Part shown: positions 43,117 to 52,500 of the stretch, piece by piece
Position numbering within the stretch: position 1 is the first letter of the stretch
Layout: each line of letters starts with the position of its first letter
Origin: Mesostigma viride
Taxonomy: Eukaryota > Streptophyta > Mesostigmatophyceae > Mesostigmatales > Mesostigmataceae
DNA length: 52,500 bases
NCBI GenBank assembly: GCA_009746045.1
Contig: RPFO01000246.1
Coordinates: 3,321,353-3,373,852 of the forward strand
Direction: 5' to 3'
Translations under genes and position numbers: made by a program
The notes under the pieces: generated by a model
The model's database searches: none
Told to the model about the DNA's origin: nothing
Seen by the model: only the letters and a program-made list of their open reading frames with translations

Positions 43117-45345
43117 TCATTGCGGACATGAGCAGTGCTCATATCCTACTCTGAAAATGGAACGCAGCATGCTGGTGACCGCGCCGTCCAGCTTGCGGGC
43201 CAGGTCGGCGGTGAGGGTCCACGTCTCGGCGCCATACGTGAGAACAGGAAGGACGAGGACCTTGAACAGGTCCTGTTTCTCGATCTTGCCCAGGGGCTTG
43301 CGCCACAGGGCCCGGTACTGGCGTAGTAAAGCGTGCCAGGCGAGGGAGATGCGATGGTCCACATCCACCTCGCAGCTGGGGAGCAGGCTGCCCAGCAGCT
43401 TAACGCGGTCCCGATACAGGACTCGAGAGCCGTCTAGGAGATAAAGGGGCGGCGGTTGGTTGGTGAGCCCAACCGCCAGGGCCTCTGTCTTCTTGCTGAC
43501 CTCAAGCCCCACGTACTGCACGGGCCTCGAGAGCCAGGCAGTCAAGCCATGTCTGCACGTGCTCAGTGTCCTCGAAGAGAAGAGGGTGGTGTCGTCTGCG
43601 TAAATGATGTCTGCCAGCCGAATCTCCGTGTCCGCACCGCCATGCCAGAATTTGTTAGCAACCTGCACTCCTGGTTCCCTGCCCACAATGCGGGCAAATC
43701 GCTTGCGCGCCTGAATCATTACGTATTCGACAACAATAATGAACAGGTAGGGCGACAGCACGCAGCCCTGCCACACACCCTTCTGTAAAGGGCATGGGGG
43801 CGTGGTCCCGTAAGAAGTGCGCACCGAAGTGGTGGACCCTTCATACAGGTTGCGGATGACAGCAATCAGGGGGCGGGGGATCCGGAACAACTCGAGGATG
43901 TCCCAAAGCGCAGCCCGCAGGCCAGAAAACCGAATCGAAGGCTTTGATGAAGTCCACCAGCACAAGGTGCAAAGGGGACTCACCAGGCTGAAGGCGTTGC
44001 AGTTCCTCCACCAGGCGGCGAGTAGCGAAGAGCGCCTGTACTGTGTTGCGACCTGAACGGAAGCCGTGCTGAGTCTCGCTGAGGTGACCGTCCAGGGCTG
44101 TGCGCAGACGGTTCAGGATGAGCCGCATAAGAAGCTTGCATGAGGGGGGCACTTTGAATGCCGGCACACCCCTCTGTAGTTGCCGGGGTCGGCAGGCGAC
44201 CCCTTGTTCTTGTACAGCATCGTGCGAAAACTGTGTTAATTGCCAGGCCGCTGGAGGTGGTTGCGACGACAGCAGAAGGCGGTTGCAGATGTTCCGGAAG
44301 AGCAGCATAACTCCTGTGTCCTCGAATTCGGCTGCAAGTTTTACAACTGCGGCCGGAATCTCGTCAGAGCCGGTGGCTGCGTCATAACGCAGGCGCTGGA
44401 CCGCCTCCGTGACCTCGCGAGAGGTGAAAGGAGGCATGTCAGACGGGTCGCCAAGTGGGCCGACCAGCGGGGGGACTAGGTAGTCCGCCGCTGACCTAGG
44501 CGGGGCAGGGGGCCCAACGGGGCCGGCCAGGGCGGCCGGGCGGGCGGCGGCGGCTGGGAGCAGGGGTGGGGGCGGCGCAGCTGTCCCCACGACCTCGGCC
44601 GTGGCCGTGGCCCAGGTACGAAGCCGCTTGGCTGGGGCGCCGGGGACGTCGTGGCGGTGGGGCCGGCCGAGGCCGTCCGGGTGCCCGAGGAGGCGCTTGT
44701 ACCAGAACCAGGCCCCCTTGCCGTCGTGCTTCTGCTGGCAGCTGCGTAGGTCCTTGACCATCTGCTGAGCATCTGCCTTCTCAGCCTGCTCGTAGGCGGC
44801 CCTCAGTGCTGCTTGCAGCCCAGGTTTGGCGAGCGGATCTCTGTTGCGGCGGAGCATCTGCCTGGCGGCGACCACTGTCGGTGCGTGACGGTGGACAGCA
44901 AGCTGCCGACGCGGAGGCAAGGTGGGGAGGGTGCGGGCAGCCAGGCGATACTTGGCGGCGACACCACGGAGGATCACTGAAATATCCCCCAGCGGGGGGA
45001 CTAGGTAGTCCGCCGCTGACCTAGGCGGGGCAGGGGGCCCAACGGGGCCGGCCAGGGCGGCCGGGCGGGCGGCGGCGGCTGGGAGCAGGGGTGGGGGCGG
45101 CGCAGCTGTCCCCACGACCTCGGCCGTGGCCGTGGCCCAGGTACGAAGCCGCTTGGCTGGGGCGCCGGGGACGTCGTGGCGGTGGGGCCGGCCGAGGCCG
45201 TCCGGGTGCCCGAGGAGGCGCTTGTACCAGAACCAGGCCCCCTTGCCGTCGTGCTTCTGCTGGCAGCTGCGCAGGTCCTTGACCATCTGCTGAGCATCTG
45301 CCTTCTCAGCCTGCTCGTAGGCGGCCCTCAGAGCTGCTTGCAGCC
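43117..45345 (-). pseudogene. LINE reverse transcriptase, frameshifted
   Basis: The first frame (45345-43841) ends with reverse transcriptase motifs DEIPAAVVK, LNRLRTALDGHLSETQHGFR and palm motif A (VLVDFIKAFDSVF). The frame then shifts at about 43935 and continues to the stop at 43117 with GVWQGCVLSPYLF (motif B) and YADDTTLF (catalytic motif C, near 43592-43603), then a thumb region and TYGAETWTLT. All catalytic residues survive, but the shift near motif A and the internal duplication upstream should prevent a normal product. The endonuclease domain is absent. Confidence 0.88.
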
Positions 45346-45402
45346 CAGGTTAGGCGATCGGATCTCTGTTGCGGCGGAGCATCTGCCTGGCGGCTACCAC
45401 AG
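44467..45402. repeat. 525-bp-period in-frame tandem duplication inside the LINE
   Basis: Segments 44467-44877 and 44992-45402 are nearly identical and 525 bp apart (175 codons, in frame). Both encode a block including MVKDLRSCQQKHDGKGAW and SAADYLVPPL. The 114 bp between them continues the coding frame, as expected for a tandem duplication whose first unit is truncated. Confidence 0.95.
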
Positions 45403-46100
45403 TTAACGCCAAGCGCATTGGTGTGATCCTGATTCGGCATATCTCTGCGATTCCAGCGGCACCGGAACGAGTTCATTCCGACAAGTATCAAGAAAGTTAT
45501 GGCGTTCCGACTTCCCGGTCGCGCGCGAGCGCGAGCCGGCTGTTCTTCTAAGTCGGACGTGAATATTTGCCGACGACATATGGGGTCGACAGTAATTCCT
45601 GGGCTGACAGGAATTAGGTGCTGTACCTACGACGGTATTGGATTAATACGTCGTACGCAGGAAATAGGAACCTTAACCTGTGGTCTGTTGGTACCGCAGG
45701 CTTAGTCCTGGACTTCTAGGTGCAGATGCAATAGTCACTGTGGACTGTGCTCTGTGGTCACTGTGCCTGTATGGCAGACCTACTGTATAGGAGTGGGCGC
45801 TGTACAGGTAGTGAATACTGTACCGGGGGTGTTATTACTGAGCAGGCCTCCTAGGCTGCTCAGGACTAGCAAGCACAGTGCACAAGTATATAAACAATAG
45901 GCCAGTGCCAAATGGGCATCTCTTGCGAGCCCGCCTCACGTGTTGTGCCTTGACTTGGCAAGCTCGTGTACAAGCCTCAAGTGTTGAGCGCTGTAAACAT
46001 TATCCGATTTAACAAAGCTCCGTTTCCAACCATATTCACACATTGCTGCATTGCAACCATATCCTTCACATTGCGTGTGATAAGAACTTAACTCAAATTA
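45403..46100 (+). other. Probable 5' LTR and leader
   Basis: This block begins where the LINE duplication ends, lacks coding sequence and holds a good TATA box. Exact LTR ends cannot be set because the second LTR is not in the window and no clear TG...CA boundary or primer-binding site stands out. Confidence 0.45.
45887..45894 (+). promoter_or_regulatory. TATA box of the copia-like element
   Basis: TATATAAA lies about 1.3 kb upstream of gag in the probable LTR, the expected position for the element's promoter. Confidence 0.5.
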
Positions 46101-46144
46101 CAACCAGTCTCAGCGGAACGGCCAGGAGGGTCGTTGCCGGTTGC

Positions 46145-47012
46145 GGTGTGCAGCGTTGACGACGAGGAGCTCGTCTGGTGGTGAATGGTGCAGGAGGAAC
46201 AACGGCAGCAGGATTTCCGGTTTCGGCAGTCTGCTGGGGGTTCGATTTCTCCTGAATTACGTCGTGTCGTTCGGGATCTATCTTTATTGCTTGCAGATCG
46301 TCCGCCTGTAATCGCAGCTTCGTGCAATTCGTCGACGACCAGGTCGAAGATTGGGAGCGAATTCTGCGACACGTACAAACCATCGTCATTCCGGAGCACC
46401 GGAGCATCGACGACCTTGAGCAGGAGCTTCACGGGTTGGTCGGCATCCAGACGGTGATTACTGCAGTAGCAGAGCGAGTGCGGACGGAGTTGGCGCAAGG
46501 CGAGGCGAGGTTGCGGAGCAGCTGGCGCAGGGCGACACGAGTTTGTACCGACAGTAGCGGGCGCGCCACGTGCTTTCGCAGGCGGCATCGGCGACGAGGG
46601 TGTTGCAGCGGGGCCAGTTAGGCGTGAACGACGCGGAGCGGAGCACACAGGCGGCTTGCAGAGGTCGGGGCGACAGCGGAAGCCATCGCCGGAGGACAGC
46701 GCGCGACAAGAGTCGGCAGGTTTCCGAGAGAGTAAGAGTTCCTTTTCAGGAACTGCCCCCGCCCCTTCGCGTTCGTGTGACGCGTTGGGAGAGTTTGCAC
46801 CTCTTGGGTACGATAGTGACCTTGAGGTAGGAGCAGGGGGTGTCGCTGGGCTAGGCGACGAGACACTTGGCGACCACGAGGTGCCAAGTACAATCCGCGG
46901 GGTGCCAACGACGGGTTGTCACCTGTCTACTTTACCAACGGTGACGATTCAGTCATCGCGGGCCGACAGCGGGTCGACGACGGCGCAGCAGGTAGCAGGG
47001 TACCAGAGCTGA
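46145..47012 (+). pseudogene. Decayed frame between leader and gag
   Basis: Coding-like stretches in shifting frames: SISPELRRVVRDLSLLLADR, then VEDWERILRHVQTIVIPEHR and ELHGLVGIQTVITAVAERVR, then SEFAPLGYDSDLEV-like sequence ending at 47012. The first part is helical and charged. It may be an extra gag-like or accessory frame of the element that has lost function, or a relic of an older element. Confidence 0.4.
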
Positions 47013-47194
47013 TTGTGGTGAGCGACAGCGACGACGACAGCGACAAGGAGAACCAGGACGCGCCTGGGGCCAGCCGTGGTGGTCTTGCCTGAGTGGTAAC
47101 ACTTGGCACTTTCCTTTCTTGTTCAGTAGCTTATATTGCTTTAATTGCTGCTTGGCCACTTGGCTGGCTGTAGCAGATCTGAACAGAGGCCATC

Positions 47195-48382
47195 ATGGAG
47201 GATGGAGCTATCAACCAACAAGCGGGCTTTATGGGCTTCGCGCGGCGCGGCGCTGGGCTGGATGGACGAGATGGACGCGATGGACGCGGTGGACGCGATG
47301 GACGCGGGGACGGCCAGGCGCTGGGAGACCAGGCTGAGGTGCCAGATAATCAGAGCCAAGGATCGCAGGGCGGGCAGCACGCGCCAGCCGCAGATCAAGC
47401 GGCGCCTAAGCGACCAACCGTTGCTGAGGGGTACGCGGTGCTAGGCCAGTTTCAGTCCATCAAGGACAATTGGCAGCCCCGGGATGCTGAGAGGATGTTA
47501 GAGGACATGAACTTGTACACGGAGATATACAACGGTGACAAGCTTCGCATCCTGGCGTCTAGTGCCTACATACGGCAGTCGGCGAGGCGGCTGTTCAAGT
47601 TTGTTCGGGAGCGACACGCGGCGGGGGACACCTGGACGGCGTTTATGACGCGACTCAGGTCGTTCCTGAGTGACAAGAGGACCATAGATGGGTCCCACCT
47701 GAAGCAAGAATACCTGGACTACAAGCCCATCAAGGGGCAGCTAGTGGTCCACGCCTTTGAAGACTTCGTCAAGCTGAGGGAGGACGCCATGGCCAAGGGC
47801 TTCTTCGTCGCAGATCGGATGGCCATGGGCGACTTTCTCAAGTCGCTGCAGCTGGATCCGGTCACCATGGATAATGTGACCATCCACATGCGACAGGTCC
47901 ATGGCTGGGCAGCCATGACGGACCAGTTGTATGAGTGTTTCAGCGGCAAGTACGTGGGTGGTAAGCGCCCTCGTCAGGGTGATGAGGAGGCCACTGAACC
48001 CACGGTTAAGTCCATGAGGGGATCGGGCCACGGGGGCCCAGCGCCCTCGAGAGGGCCTGAGACCTCTTCAAGGGGTCGAGGAAGGTCCAGGAGGGGGCGT
48101 GACAGAAGGGCTGGACGGGGGACCCCGCCGAAGTCGGGACATCCACAGTCCCAGTTTGACTTCAAGAGGGTGGGTGGTCCTCCCAAGGCTGGGCCCAGCA
48201 GTGGGACCTCACGGGACATCAGTCAGGTGGAATGTTATTTCTGCCAGGGGAAGGGTCACTTCAGGAATGAGTGTCCCTCGTACCTGAGGCAGGAAGGTCA
48301 GAGCAAGCCAGCTCAGGGTGGCAGCAAGGACAAGGCTGGTCCATCCCAGGACAAGGGCAAGGGCAAGGCTGCTGATCATTGA
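47195..48382 (+). CDS. Gag protein of the copia-like retrotransposon
   Basis: The 395-aa frame starts at ATG 47195. The N-terminus has a short GRDGRD repeat. Residues about 75-270 form a helical capsid-like region of copia-type (UBN2-like) gag (MLEDMNLYTEIYNGDKLRI; FLKSLQLDPVTMDNVTIHMR). A basic RG-rich linker follows, then one CCHC zinc knuckle: C347, C350, H355, C360 (CYFCQGKGHFRNEC). The C-terminus is Lys/Gly/Gln-rich. It packages element RNA into virus-like particles. The frame ends with TGA at 48380-48382, and pol continues in the same frame. Confidence 0.9.
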   Translation: MEDGAINQQAGFMGFARRGAGLDGRDGRDGRGGRDGRGDGQALGDQAEVPDNQSQGSQGGQHAPAADQAAPKRPTVAEGYAVLGQFQSIKDNWQPRDAERMLEDMNLYTEIYNGDKLRILASSAYIRQSARRLFKFVRERHAAGDTWTAFMTRLRSFLSDKRTIDGSHLKQEYLDYKPIKGQLVVHAFEDFVKLREDAMAKGFFVADRMAMGDFLKSLQLDPVTMDNVTIHMRQVHGWAAMTDQLYECFSGKYVGGKRPRQGDEEATEPTVKSMRGSGHGGPAPSRGPETSSRGRGRSRRGRDRRAGRGTPPKSGHPQSQFDFKRVGGPPKAGPSSGTSRDISQVECYFCQGKGHFRNECPSYLRQEGQSKPAQGGSKDKAGPSQDKGKGKAADH

Positions 48383-51300
48383 CTTGAGCCTGCACACATC
48401 CCTGAACCCTGGAGGGTGCCCCCAGGGGTGTGTAATGAAGCTGCTAGTGACAGCAGTGAGGGGCAGCCCCATGCTCTAGTGAAAGAGCCTATTGGACACG
48501 ATGGGGCAAGCTTGGTTACCACAGAGAGTATGCCAGCTGTAGCTGCAGTGGTTACTCGCCAACGTGCCCGCCATGGCGGTGCTGAGCCTGAGGTAGGACC
48601 TGGTGATGTGGACCCAGGTGGATCTCAGAAGCATTCTGACCGTGCAGGACTGGCACAGGATGGTCAGGATGAGGATAGGGCTGGAGACAGTCTGACAGGC
48701 ACGACCCTGGTGCCTCCTGTACATAAGGGATCTGTACATACCTTGAGTGCTAATAATGACAATAAAAGGTTTTCTCTCTTGTATGACATTGCCTCAAGGT
48801 TGCATACCATGTTTGGCCATGCAGCTCAGTCTTTGCAAGTTGCTAGACGGCTGGGAGGAAGTGAGTTGTACTCCATCTGCCAACAGGTTGCTCAAGCTTG
48901 CAAGTGCAGGCTAGTTGCTAGAAAGCCCAAGCAGTCTCATGCCAGGACTCCTATTTTGCAGCCAGGCCATGTGCAGGTAGATATTCAGAGAATCAGGGGT
49001 TTGAAGCTGCTGGTGGCAGTGGACAGATATACCAAGTACAAGACCCTAGAGATCCTGCCTGACATGGAGAAGCCTACATTGATTGCTGCTCTGAAGTTGA
49101 CAAGGAGCAGGTACCCTGGGTTGGAGTTGTTGCAGTGTGACATTCAGTTTGAGTGCTGTGAGAACCTGCCAGAGTTTCCAGAGTTGCTGATTACACCCAG
49201 GGAGAGCCACGGCCAGCAAGGGGTGGTGGAGAGAGCCATCCAAGAGATCAAGACTGTGCTGCTGGTGGAGAGGATTCCAAGGACGTCATCTGCCATTGTG
49301 ACATCTGCATGGCTACGTTCTGTGGAGGACAGGCTGAACCTGAGGACTCCCATGTTCTTTGGTGACATTGCCATCAATCCTCTTATGCTGCATACCAGGA
49401 TGCTGCCAGCTGATGCTGAGCAGGCATGGAAGGAGAAGCTAGAGGCCAAGTTCCTCAAGCTGAGGCAGAAAGACAAGGGCTGGAGTGTCCTAGAACCTAA
49501 CGTTGGACAACAGGTTGTTGTGTGGAAGGAACCAAGCTTTCCAGGGAAACGTGGCAGCTGGCATGATGGGGTGGTGACCCGAGTAGAAGCCGCTGGCCAT
49601 AAGTGCTGGGTGGCCATTGATGGCTCCCAAGCAGTGCACCGTCTGTCCTGGTCAAAGATCCGTCCCCGGGGAGGTAATCAAGGAGACCTCTTCCAGGTGC
49701 CCGCTGGTGTACAAGGCGGGGGTGACGTGGAGCTTCCTGATCAGGGTGCTACAGCTGTATCGAGCCCTCAGGGTGACCCTGGCCCGGCCCCTGGGGTACC
49801 TTCACATACGGTGGTTGGGCAAGCAGGCGGACAGGCTGCACCTCCGGAACGGCCCGACACCAGGCCTAGGGGTGTGCGTCTATCAGATATTGTACAGGCT
49901 TTGCAAAGAGCCAAGAAGGAGCCTAAGGTGTCCAAGCTTGTCCAGTTGGATGAACCTGAGGTAGCTGCCATGGAGATAGATACCAATGCACAGGTTTCTG
50001 TCATGGGACCTCAGCATACAGGAGAACTGCTGGTCGGAGAACCAAGTTGCCCCTGGGTGTCTGATTTCAGTGGTAGGACGCATCTAAGGGTGTTGGGAGA
50101 GGTTACTGCCCCTGTCATGGGTGTGGATGTGACCTTCCTTGTCCTAGAGGACTATGATGGCCCTGTGATTTTGGGTCAGAATTTTCTGGGCAATCCTGGG
50201 ATTTCTATCAGAGCTACAGCTCTGAGAAGAGATGGCTGGGGGATGATTCCCCTAGAAAATTTCAGGACAACATTTCCAGTCAGGTGCAGGGCCAAGCCGG
50301 TCAAGGGTGTAAAATGGGATGAAGGGGAGGTGCCCCCAGCGGCCAGTTTGGTGATTCCAGCTGTGTTGCACCCCAGCAGTATTGGCATAACTCACAGGAG
50401 CCTTGCTGCACACTCTCCTTTGACATATGACCAGCTGGTCCAAGAGATGAGCTCGCCTACTTTGTTTGAGGCTTGGAAGCTCGCCTTCTCCAAGGCATTG
50501 GAGGAGTGGTTGCAGTTTGAGTGTGCTGCACCAACAGACAGACGTCCCCCAGCATCAAGGAAGCTTGCTTTGAGATTTGTGCTGAAGAGGAAGGTTGTGG
50601 ATGAGGTATCAGTGCCCCATGTCAGGCCTGTCCTGAATGAGTATCACGGCACGGGGAGTCTGCCAGGAGAGGAGCTATACACGCCAGGGATGCTACACGA
50701 CACATGGAGAATTTTGCTATGTCTCTACGTGGGGTTGCTGAACAGGGGAGCAGCTATGTCATCAGTGCTGCTGGACTTCAAGAGGGCATTTTTAAAATCT
50801 GATCCAGAAGTGGCCAGGAGGGTGTGGAAGCAGGATGAGCCTTACTGTGTTGAGGTGCCTGCCATCTGGAAGCTGGAGCTGCATCAACAATTCCTGGTTA
50901 TTCTGAAGGGCCTGGAAGGACTCAGGTCGAGCCCAATCATCTGGAGACTCACGCTGCAGGAAGCTCTGATCAGTGAGTGTGGCTTGAGAGTGTCTTCAGT
51001 TGATCCCTGTTTGCTGCTGGCCCAATGGGAGGGTCTGCCAGTGTATGCTAGTTTGCATGGAGATGATCTGCATTTGCTAGCCCCCACGACCTGGCTGAAG
51101 AAGTTTATTCCTGTCATCAGTGGCAAGTTTTCACTGGGCAAGGAGCTGTGGCAGGAGCCCAACAAGCCTGTAGTGTTCTGTGGAATGCAGGCTACCCTGT
51201 TCAGGAGGGACGGGGAGTGGAGTATCAGGCTTCAGGCTGGAGGAGATTATAAACAGACCATTGTGAAGGCCTTGCCAGAGAAGATCACCCAGGCTGCAGG

Positions 51301-51973
51301 ACCTGAGTTGAGAGGCATGTGGGCCTGGTTTGCCAGCATCTGTGGTCCGTCTTTGATGGTCCATAGCAGAATGCCTGATGAGGTGCTTGAGGATGAGAAG
51401 CCTCGAGTCATAGCCCGGTTGGTGGAGAGTACCCCTGATCTGATTTTGTCTGGGATTGACTTTACCCAGCCTATCACCTTGGAGATCTTTGTTGACAGTT
51501 CCATGGATGCTCGCCAGGTTACCAAGGTCAGGGGGAGATCTGCTGCTCTGTTTGCTTTTTATCAGAGCAGGGCAAGTTTGTTCAGCTGGTACAGCAGACT
51601 GCAGAAGAGGGTCTGTATCAGTTCAGATGTGGCAGAATGCAGGGCCATATGCGAGGGGATCCAGTCCAGCCTGTACATAAAGGAGTTAATGCTGGAGCTG
51701 GCTTCAGTTACCCCTTGGACCTTGCAGATGGAGACGTTGTTGCTAACAGACAGCATGGGTATGGTCCAGTTTGTTCACAAGCAGCTGGCCAGGAGCCGGG
51801 ACCTGGATTATTTGTTGCTGAAGGAGTTGGCCAGTTTGGTTGACTTGAAGCATATCCCTGGCGAGGAGAACCCTGCTGATGCATTGACAAAGCTGCCACA
51901 CAAGGCCCCAGCCCAGTACAATGTACTGAGGAAGCTCATGAATGCTGACTGTCAAGTCGGTCTATCTGTCTAA
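48383..51973 (+). CDS. Pol polyprotein: integrase, protease-like, reverse transcriptase, RNase H
   Basis: Open directly after the gag TGA and in the same frame. There is no ATG near its start (first in frame 48527), which fits read-through of the stop. Counting residues from 48416, an HHCC-like region (about 125-165) is followed by an integrase core with D189, D242 and E272. Next come an SH3-like integrase tail (near GQQVVVW...WHDGVV), a retropepsin-like block (EIDTNAQVSV at 522, then VILGQNFLG), and a copia-type reverse transcriptase (LLDFKRAFL with D787; HGDDLHLL with D883, D884). A copia-type RNase H completes it (IFVDSSMD with D1027; HIPGEENPADALTK near the end). Oddities are the protease position, Asn for Gly in the protease triad, HGDD rather than YVDD, and a short D-E spacing in integrase. 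Confidence 0.88.
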   Translation, partial: LEPAHIPEPWRVPPGVCNEAASDSSEGQPHALVKEPIGHDGASLVTTESMPAVAAVVTRQRARHGGAEPEVGPGDVDPGGSQKHSDRAGLAQDGQDEDRAGDSLTGTTLVPPVHKGSVHTLSANNDNKRFSLLYDIASRLHTMFGHAAQSLQVARRLGGSELYSICQQVAQACKCRLVARKPKQSHARTPILQPGHVQVDIQRIRGLKLLVAVDRYTKYKTLEILPDMEKPTLIAALKLTRSRYPGLELLQCDIQFECCENLPEFPELLITPRESHGQQGVVERAIQEIKTVLLVERIPRTSSAIVTSAWLRSVEDRLNLRTPMFFGDIAINPLMLHTRMLPADAEQAWKEKLEAKFLKLRQKDKGWSVLEPNVGQQVVVWKEPSFPGKRGSWHDGVVTRVEAAGHKCWVAIDGSQAVHRLSWSKIRPRGGNQGDLFQVPAGVQGGGDVELPDQGATAVSSPQGDPGPAPGVPSHTVVGQAGGQAAPPERPDTRPRGVRLSDIVQALQRAKKEPKVSKLVQLDEPEVAAMEIDTNAQVSVMGPQHTGELLVGEPSCPWVSDFSGRTHLRVLGEVTAPVMGVDVTFLVLEDYDGPVILGQNFLGNPGISIRATALRRDGWGMIPLENFRTTFPVRCRAKPVKGVKWDEGEVPPAASLVIPAVLHPSSIGITHRSLAAHSPLTYDQLVQEMSSPTLFEAWKLAFSKALEEWLQFECAAPTDRRPPASRKLALRFVLKRKVVDEVSVPHVRPVLNEYHGTGSLPGEELYTPGMLHDTWRILLCLYVGLLNRGAAMSSVLLDFKRAFLKSDPEVARRVWKQDEPYCVEVPAIWKLELHQQFLVILKGLEGLRSSPIIWRLTLQEALISECGLRVSSVDPCLLLAQWEGLPVYASLHGDDLHLLAPTTWLKKFIPVISGKFSLGKELWQEPNKPVVFCGMQATLFRRDGEWSIRLQAGGDYKQTIVKALPEKITQAAGPELRGMWAWFASICGPSLMVHSRMPDEVLEDEKPRVIARLVESTPDLILSGIDFTQPITLEIFVDSSMDARQVTKVRGRSAALFAFYQSRASLFSWYSRLQKRVCISSDVAECRAICEGIQSSLYIKELMLELASVTPWTLQMETLLLTDSMGMVQFVHKQLARSRDLDYLLLKELASLVDLKHIPGEENPADALTKLPHKAPAQYNVLRKLMNADCQVGLSV

Positions 51974-52500
51974 AAGCTGAGAGCTGGGTGCTTAAGTCTC
52001 TGGATATCAGGCTGGGAGCTTGATTGTACATAATCCTGAGCACACCTTGAGGGGTGAGACATGTCTCTGGTGTGGGAATGTCTGACATTGTCTCTGATGG
52101 AGAGATGTCTATCTGGGGTTTTCATCTCAGTCTGAGGTTTCCCCAGATCTGTGGTTTGTGGGCGGGGTTCGATTCCCTGGTGCCGTCTTAAGGCGGAGTT
52201 TCACGGACTGGCTGACCCATCCACCATGCTGGTGAGGTGGCGACAGGTCCCCTGATTTTCCACGGTTGGAACGAGTATGGGAGCTTGTGTTTTGCATGTG
52301 CTTCGCGTAGATGTTGTGTCTGGTTCGATAAGGGGCAGCAGACCGGCGCCGACTCCCGTCTGGGGGTCAGCAATGTTTTCTGATGAGCTGTTGTGGGTGA
52401 TCTGTGGGGTTTCGCCTAAGGTCCTGAAGGTTGTACATACTTCTCAAGTTCTTAGCTGAACACCTATGGGCTGCCACAGTTGGCCAACCTCTTGTACATG
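51974..52500 (+). other. 3' region of the copia-like element
   Basis: No coding frame of note. A GGTTCGATTCCCTGG word at about 52157 resembles a tRNA T-arm, but no cloverleaf forms around it. The 3' LTR should start here or beyond the window. Confidence 0.5.

Larger units (their letters stand above)
42550..45402 (-). mobile_element. Non-LTR retrotransposon (LINE), 5' truncated
   Basis: A reverse transcriptase region on the minus strand is followed by a 3' untranslated region (43116-42580) and a (TTAA)n tail at 42554-42577. The 5' end stops at about 45402, where copia-like sequence begins, so it was either truncated or cut by that insertion. The ATTA-type tail resembles that of the element end at 1485-1770. 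Confidence 0.85.
45403..52500 (+). mobile_element. Ty1/copia-like LTR retrotransposon, right end outside the window
   Basis: From left to right: a probable 5' LTR/leader, a decayed upstream frame, gag (47195-48382), pol (to 51973) and a 3' region without coding. The reverse transcriptase and RNase H are copia-like. No copy of the left LTR-like region occurs before 52500, so the 3' LTR probably lies beyond the edge. The long intact gag and pol suggest a recent insertion. Confidence 0.85.

Noticed and set aside
52150-52200. tRNA gene suggested by a GGTTCGATTCC word
   Set aside because: No acceptor stem, D-arm or anticodon arm can be paired around it.

Overview
The window looks like nuclear DNA of a green alga. 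GC-rich exons sit among AT-rich spacers and long GT-AG introns, and there are many simple repeats and retroelements. Two genes encode chloroplast-targeted proteins: a plastid Obg GTPase and a predicted thylakoid-lumen protein. I cannot name the species from sequence alone. All exon models below were spliced by hand and checked by reading-frame phase and family motifs; no alignment or RNA data were available.

Layout. 1-7,300 is repeat- and transposon-rich. It holds an ORF1-only LINE-like element (about 3,785 down to 1,775, minus strand), decayed ORF1 remnants, LINE 3' ends, and an 18-bp palindrome inside an inverted-repeat frame (1,220-5,362). 12,423-7,348 (minus) is a five-exon membrane RING E3 ligase of the MAPL/SP1 family, with a 23-bp minisatellite and an (AC)n tract in its introns. 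13,542-15,029 (plus) is an intronless F-box-like leucine-rich-repeat gene. 15,030-18,800 holds a second LINE ORF1 copy and a LINE 3' end. 34,198-18,801 (minus) is a 15-exon obgC gene: 1,992 coding bases (663 aa) spread over 15.4 kb. Its introns hold at least six tandem arrays. 34,647-39,625 (plus) is a divergent, probably eight-exon gene for a lumenal protein I do not recognise. 40,049-41,507 may be a small terminal-inverted-repeat element. 45,402-42,550 (minus) is a broken non-LTR retrotransposon with an internal 525-bp tandem duplication. From about 45,403 to the right edge is a Ty1/copia-like LTR retrotransposon with long gag and pol frames.

Most unusual signal. In three obgC introns (4, 5 and 12) the tandem array starts on the exon/intron boundary, and its units copy 12-25 nt of exon plus the 5' splice site. 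Each transcript therefore carries dozens of decoy donor sites next to the true one. In intron 12 the unit is 30 nt and in frame with the exon, so retained repeats could be translated as a decapeptide repeat. Intron 4 has a second array built on acceptor-like sequence at its 3' end, and other introns here also carry arrays near splice sites.

The copia-like element is the second point of interest. A retropepsin-like block lies between integrase and reverse transcriptase rather than before integrase. Gag and pol share one frame split by a single TGA, and pol has no ATG near its start.
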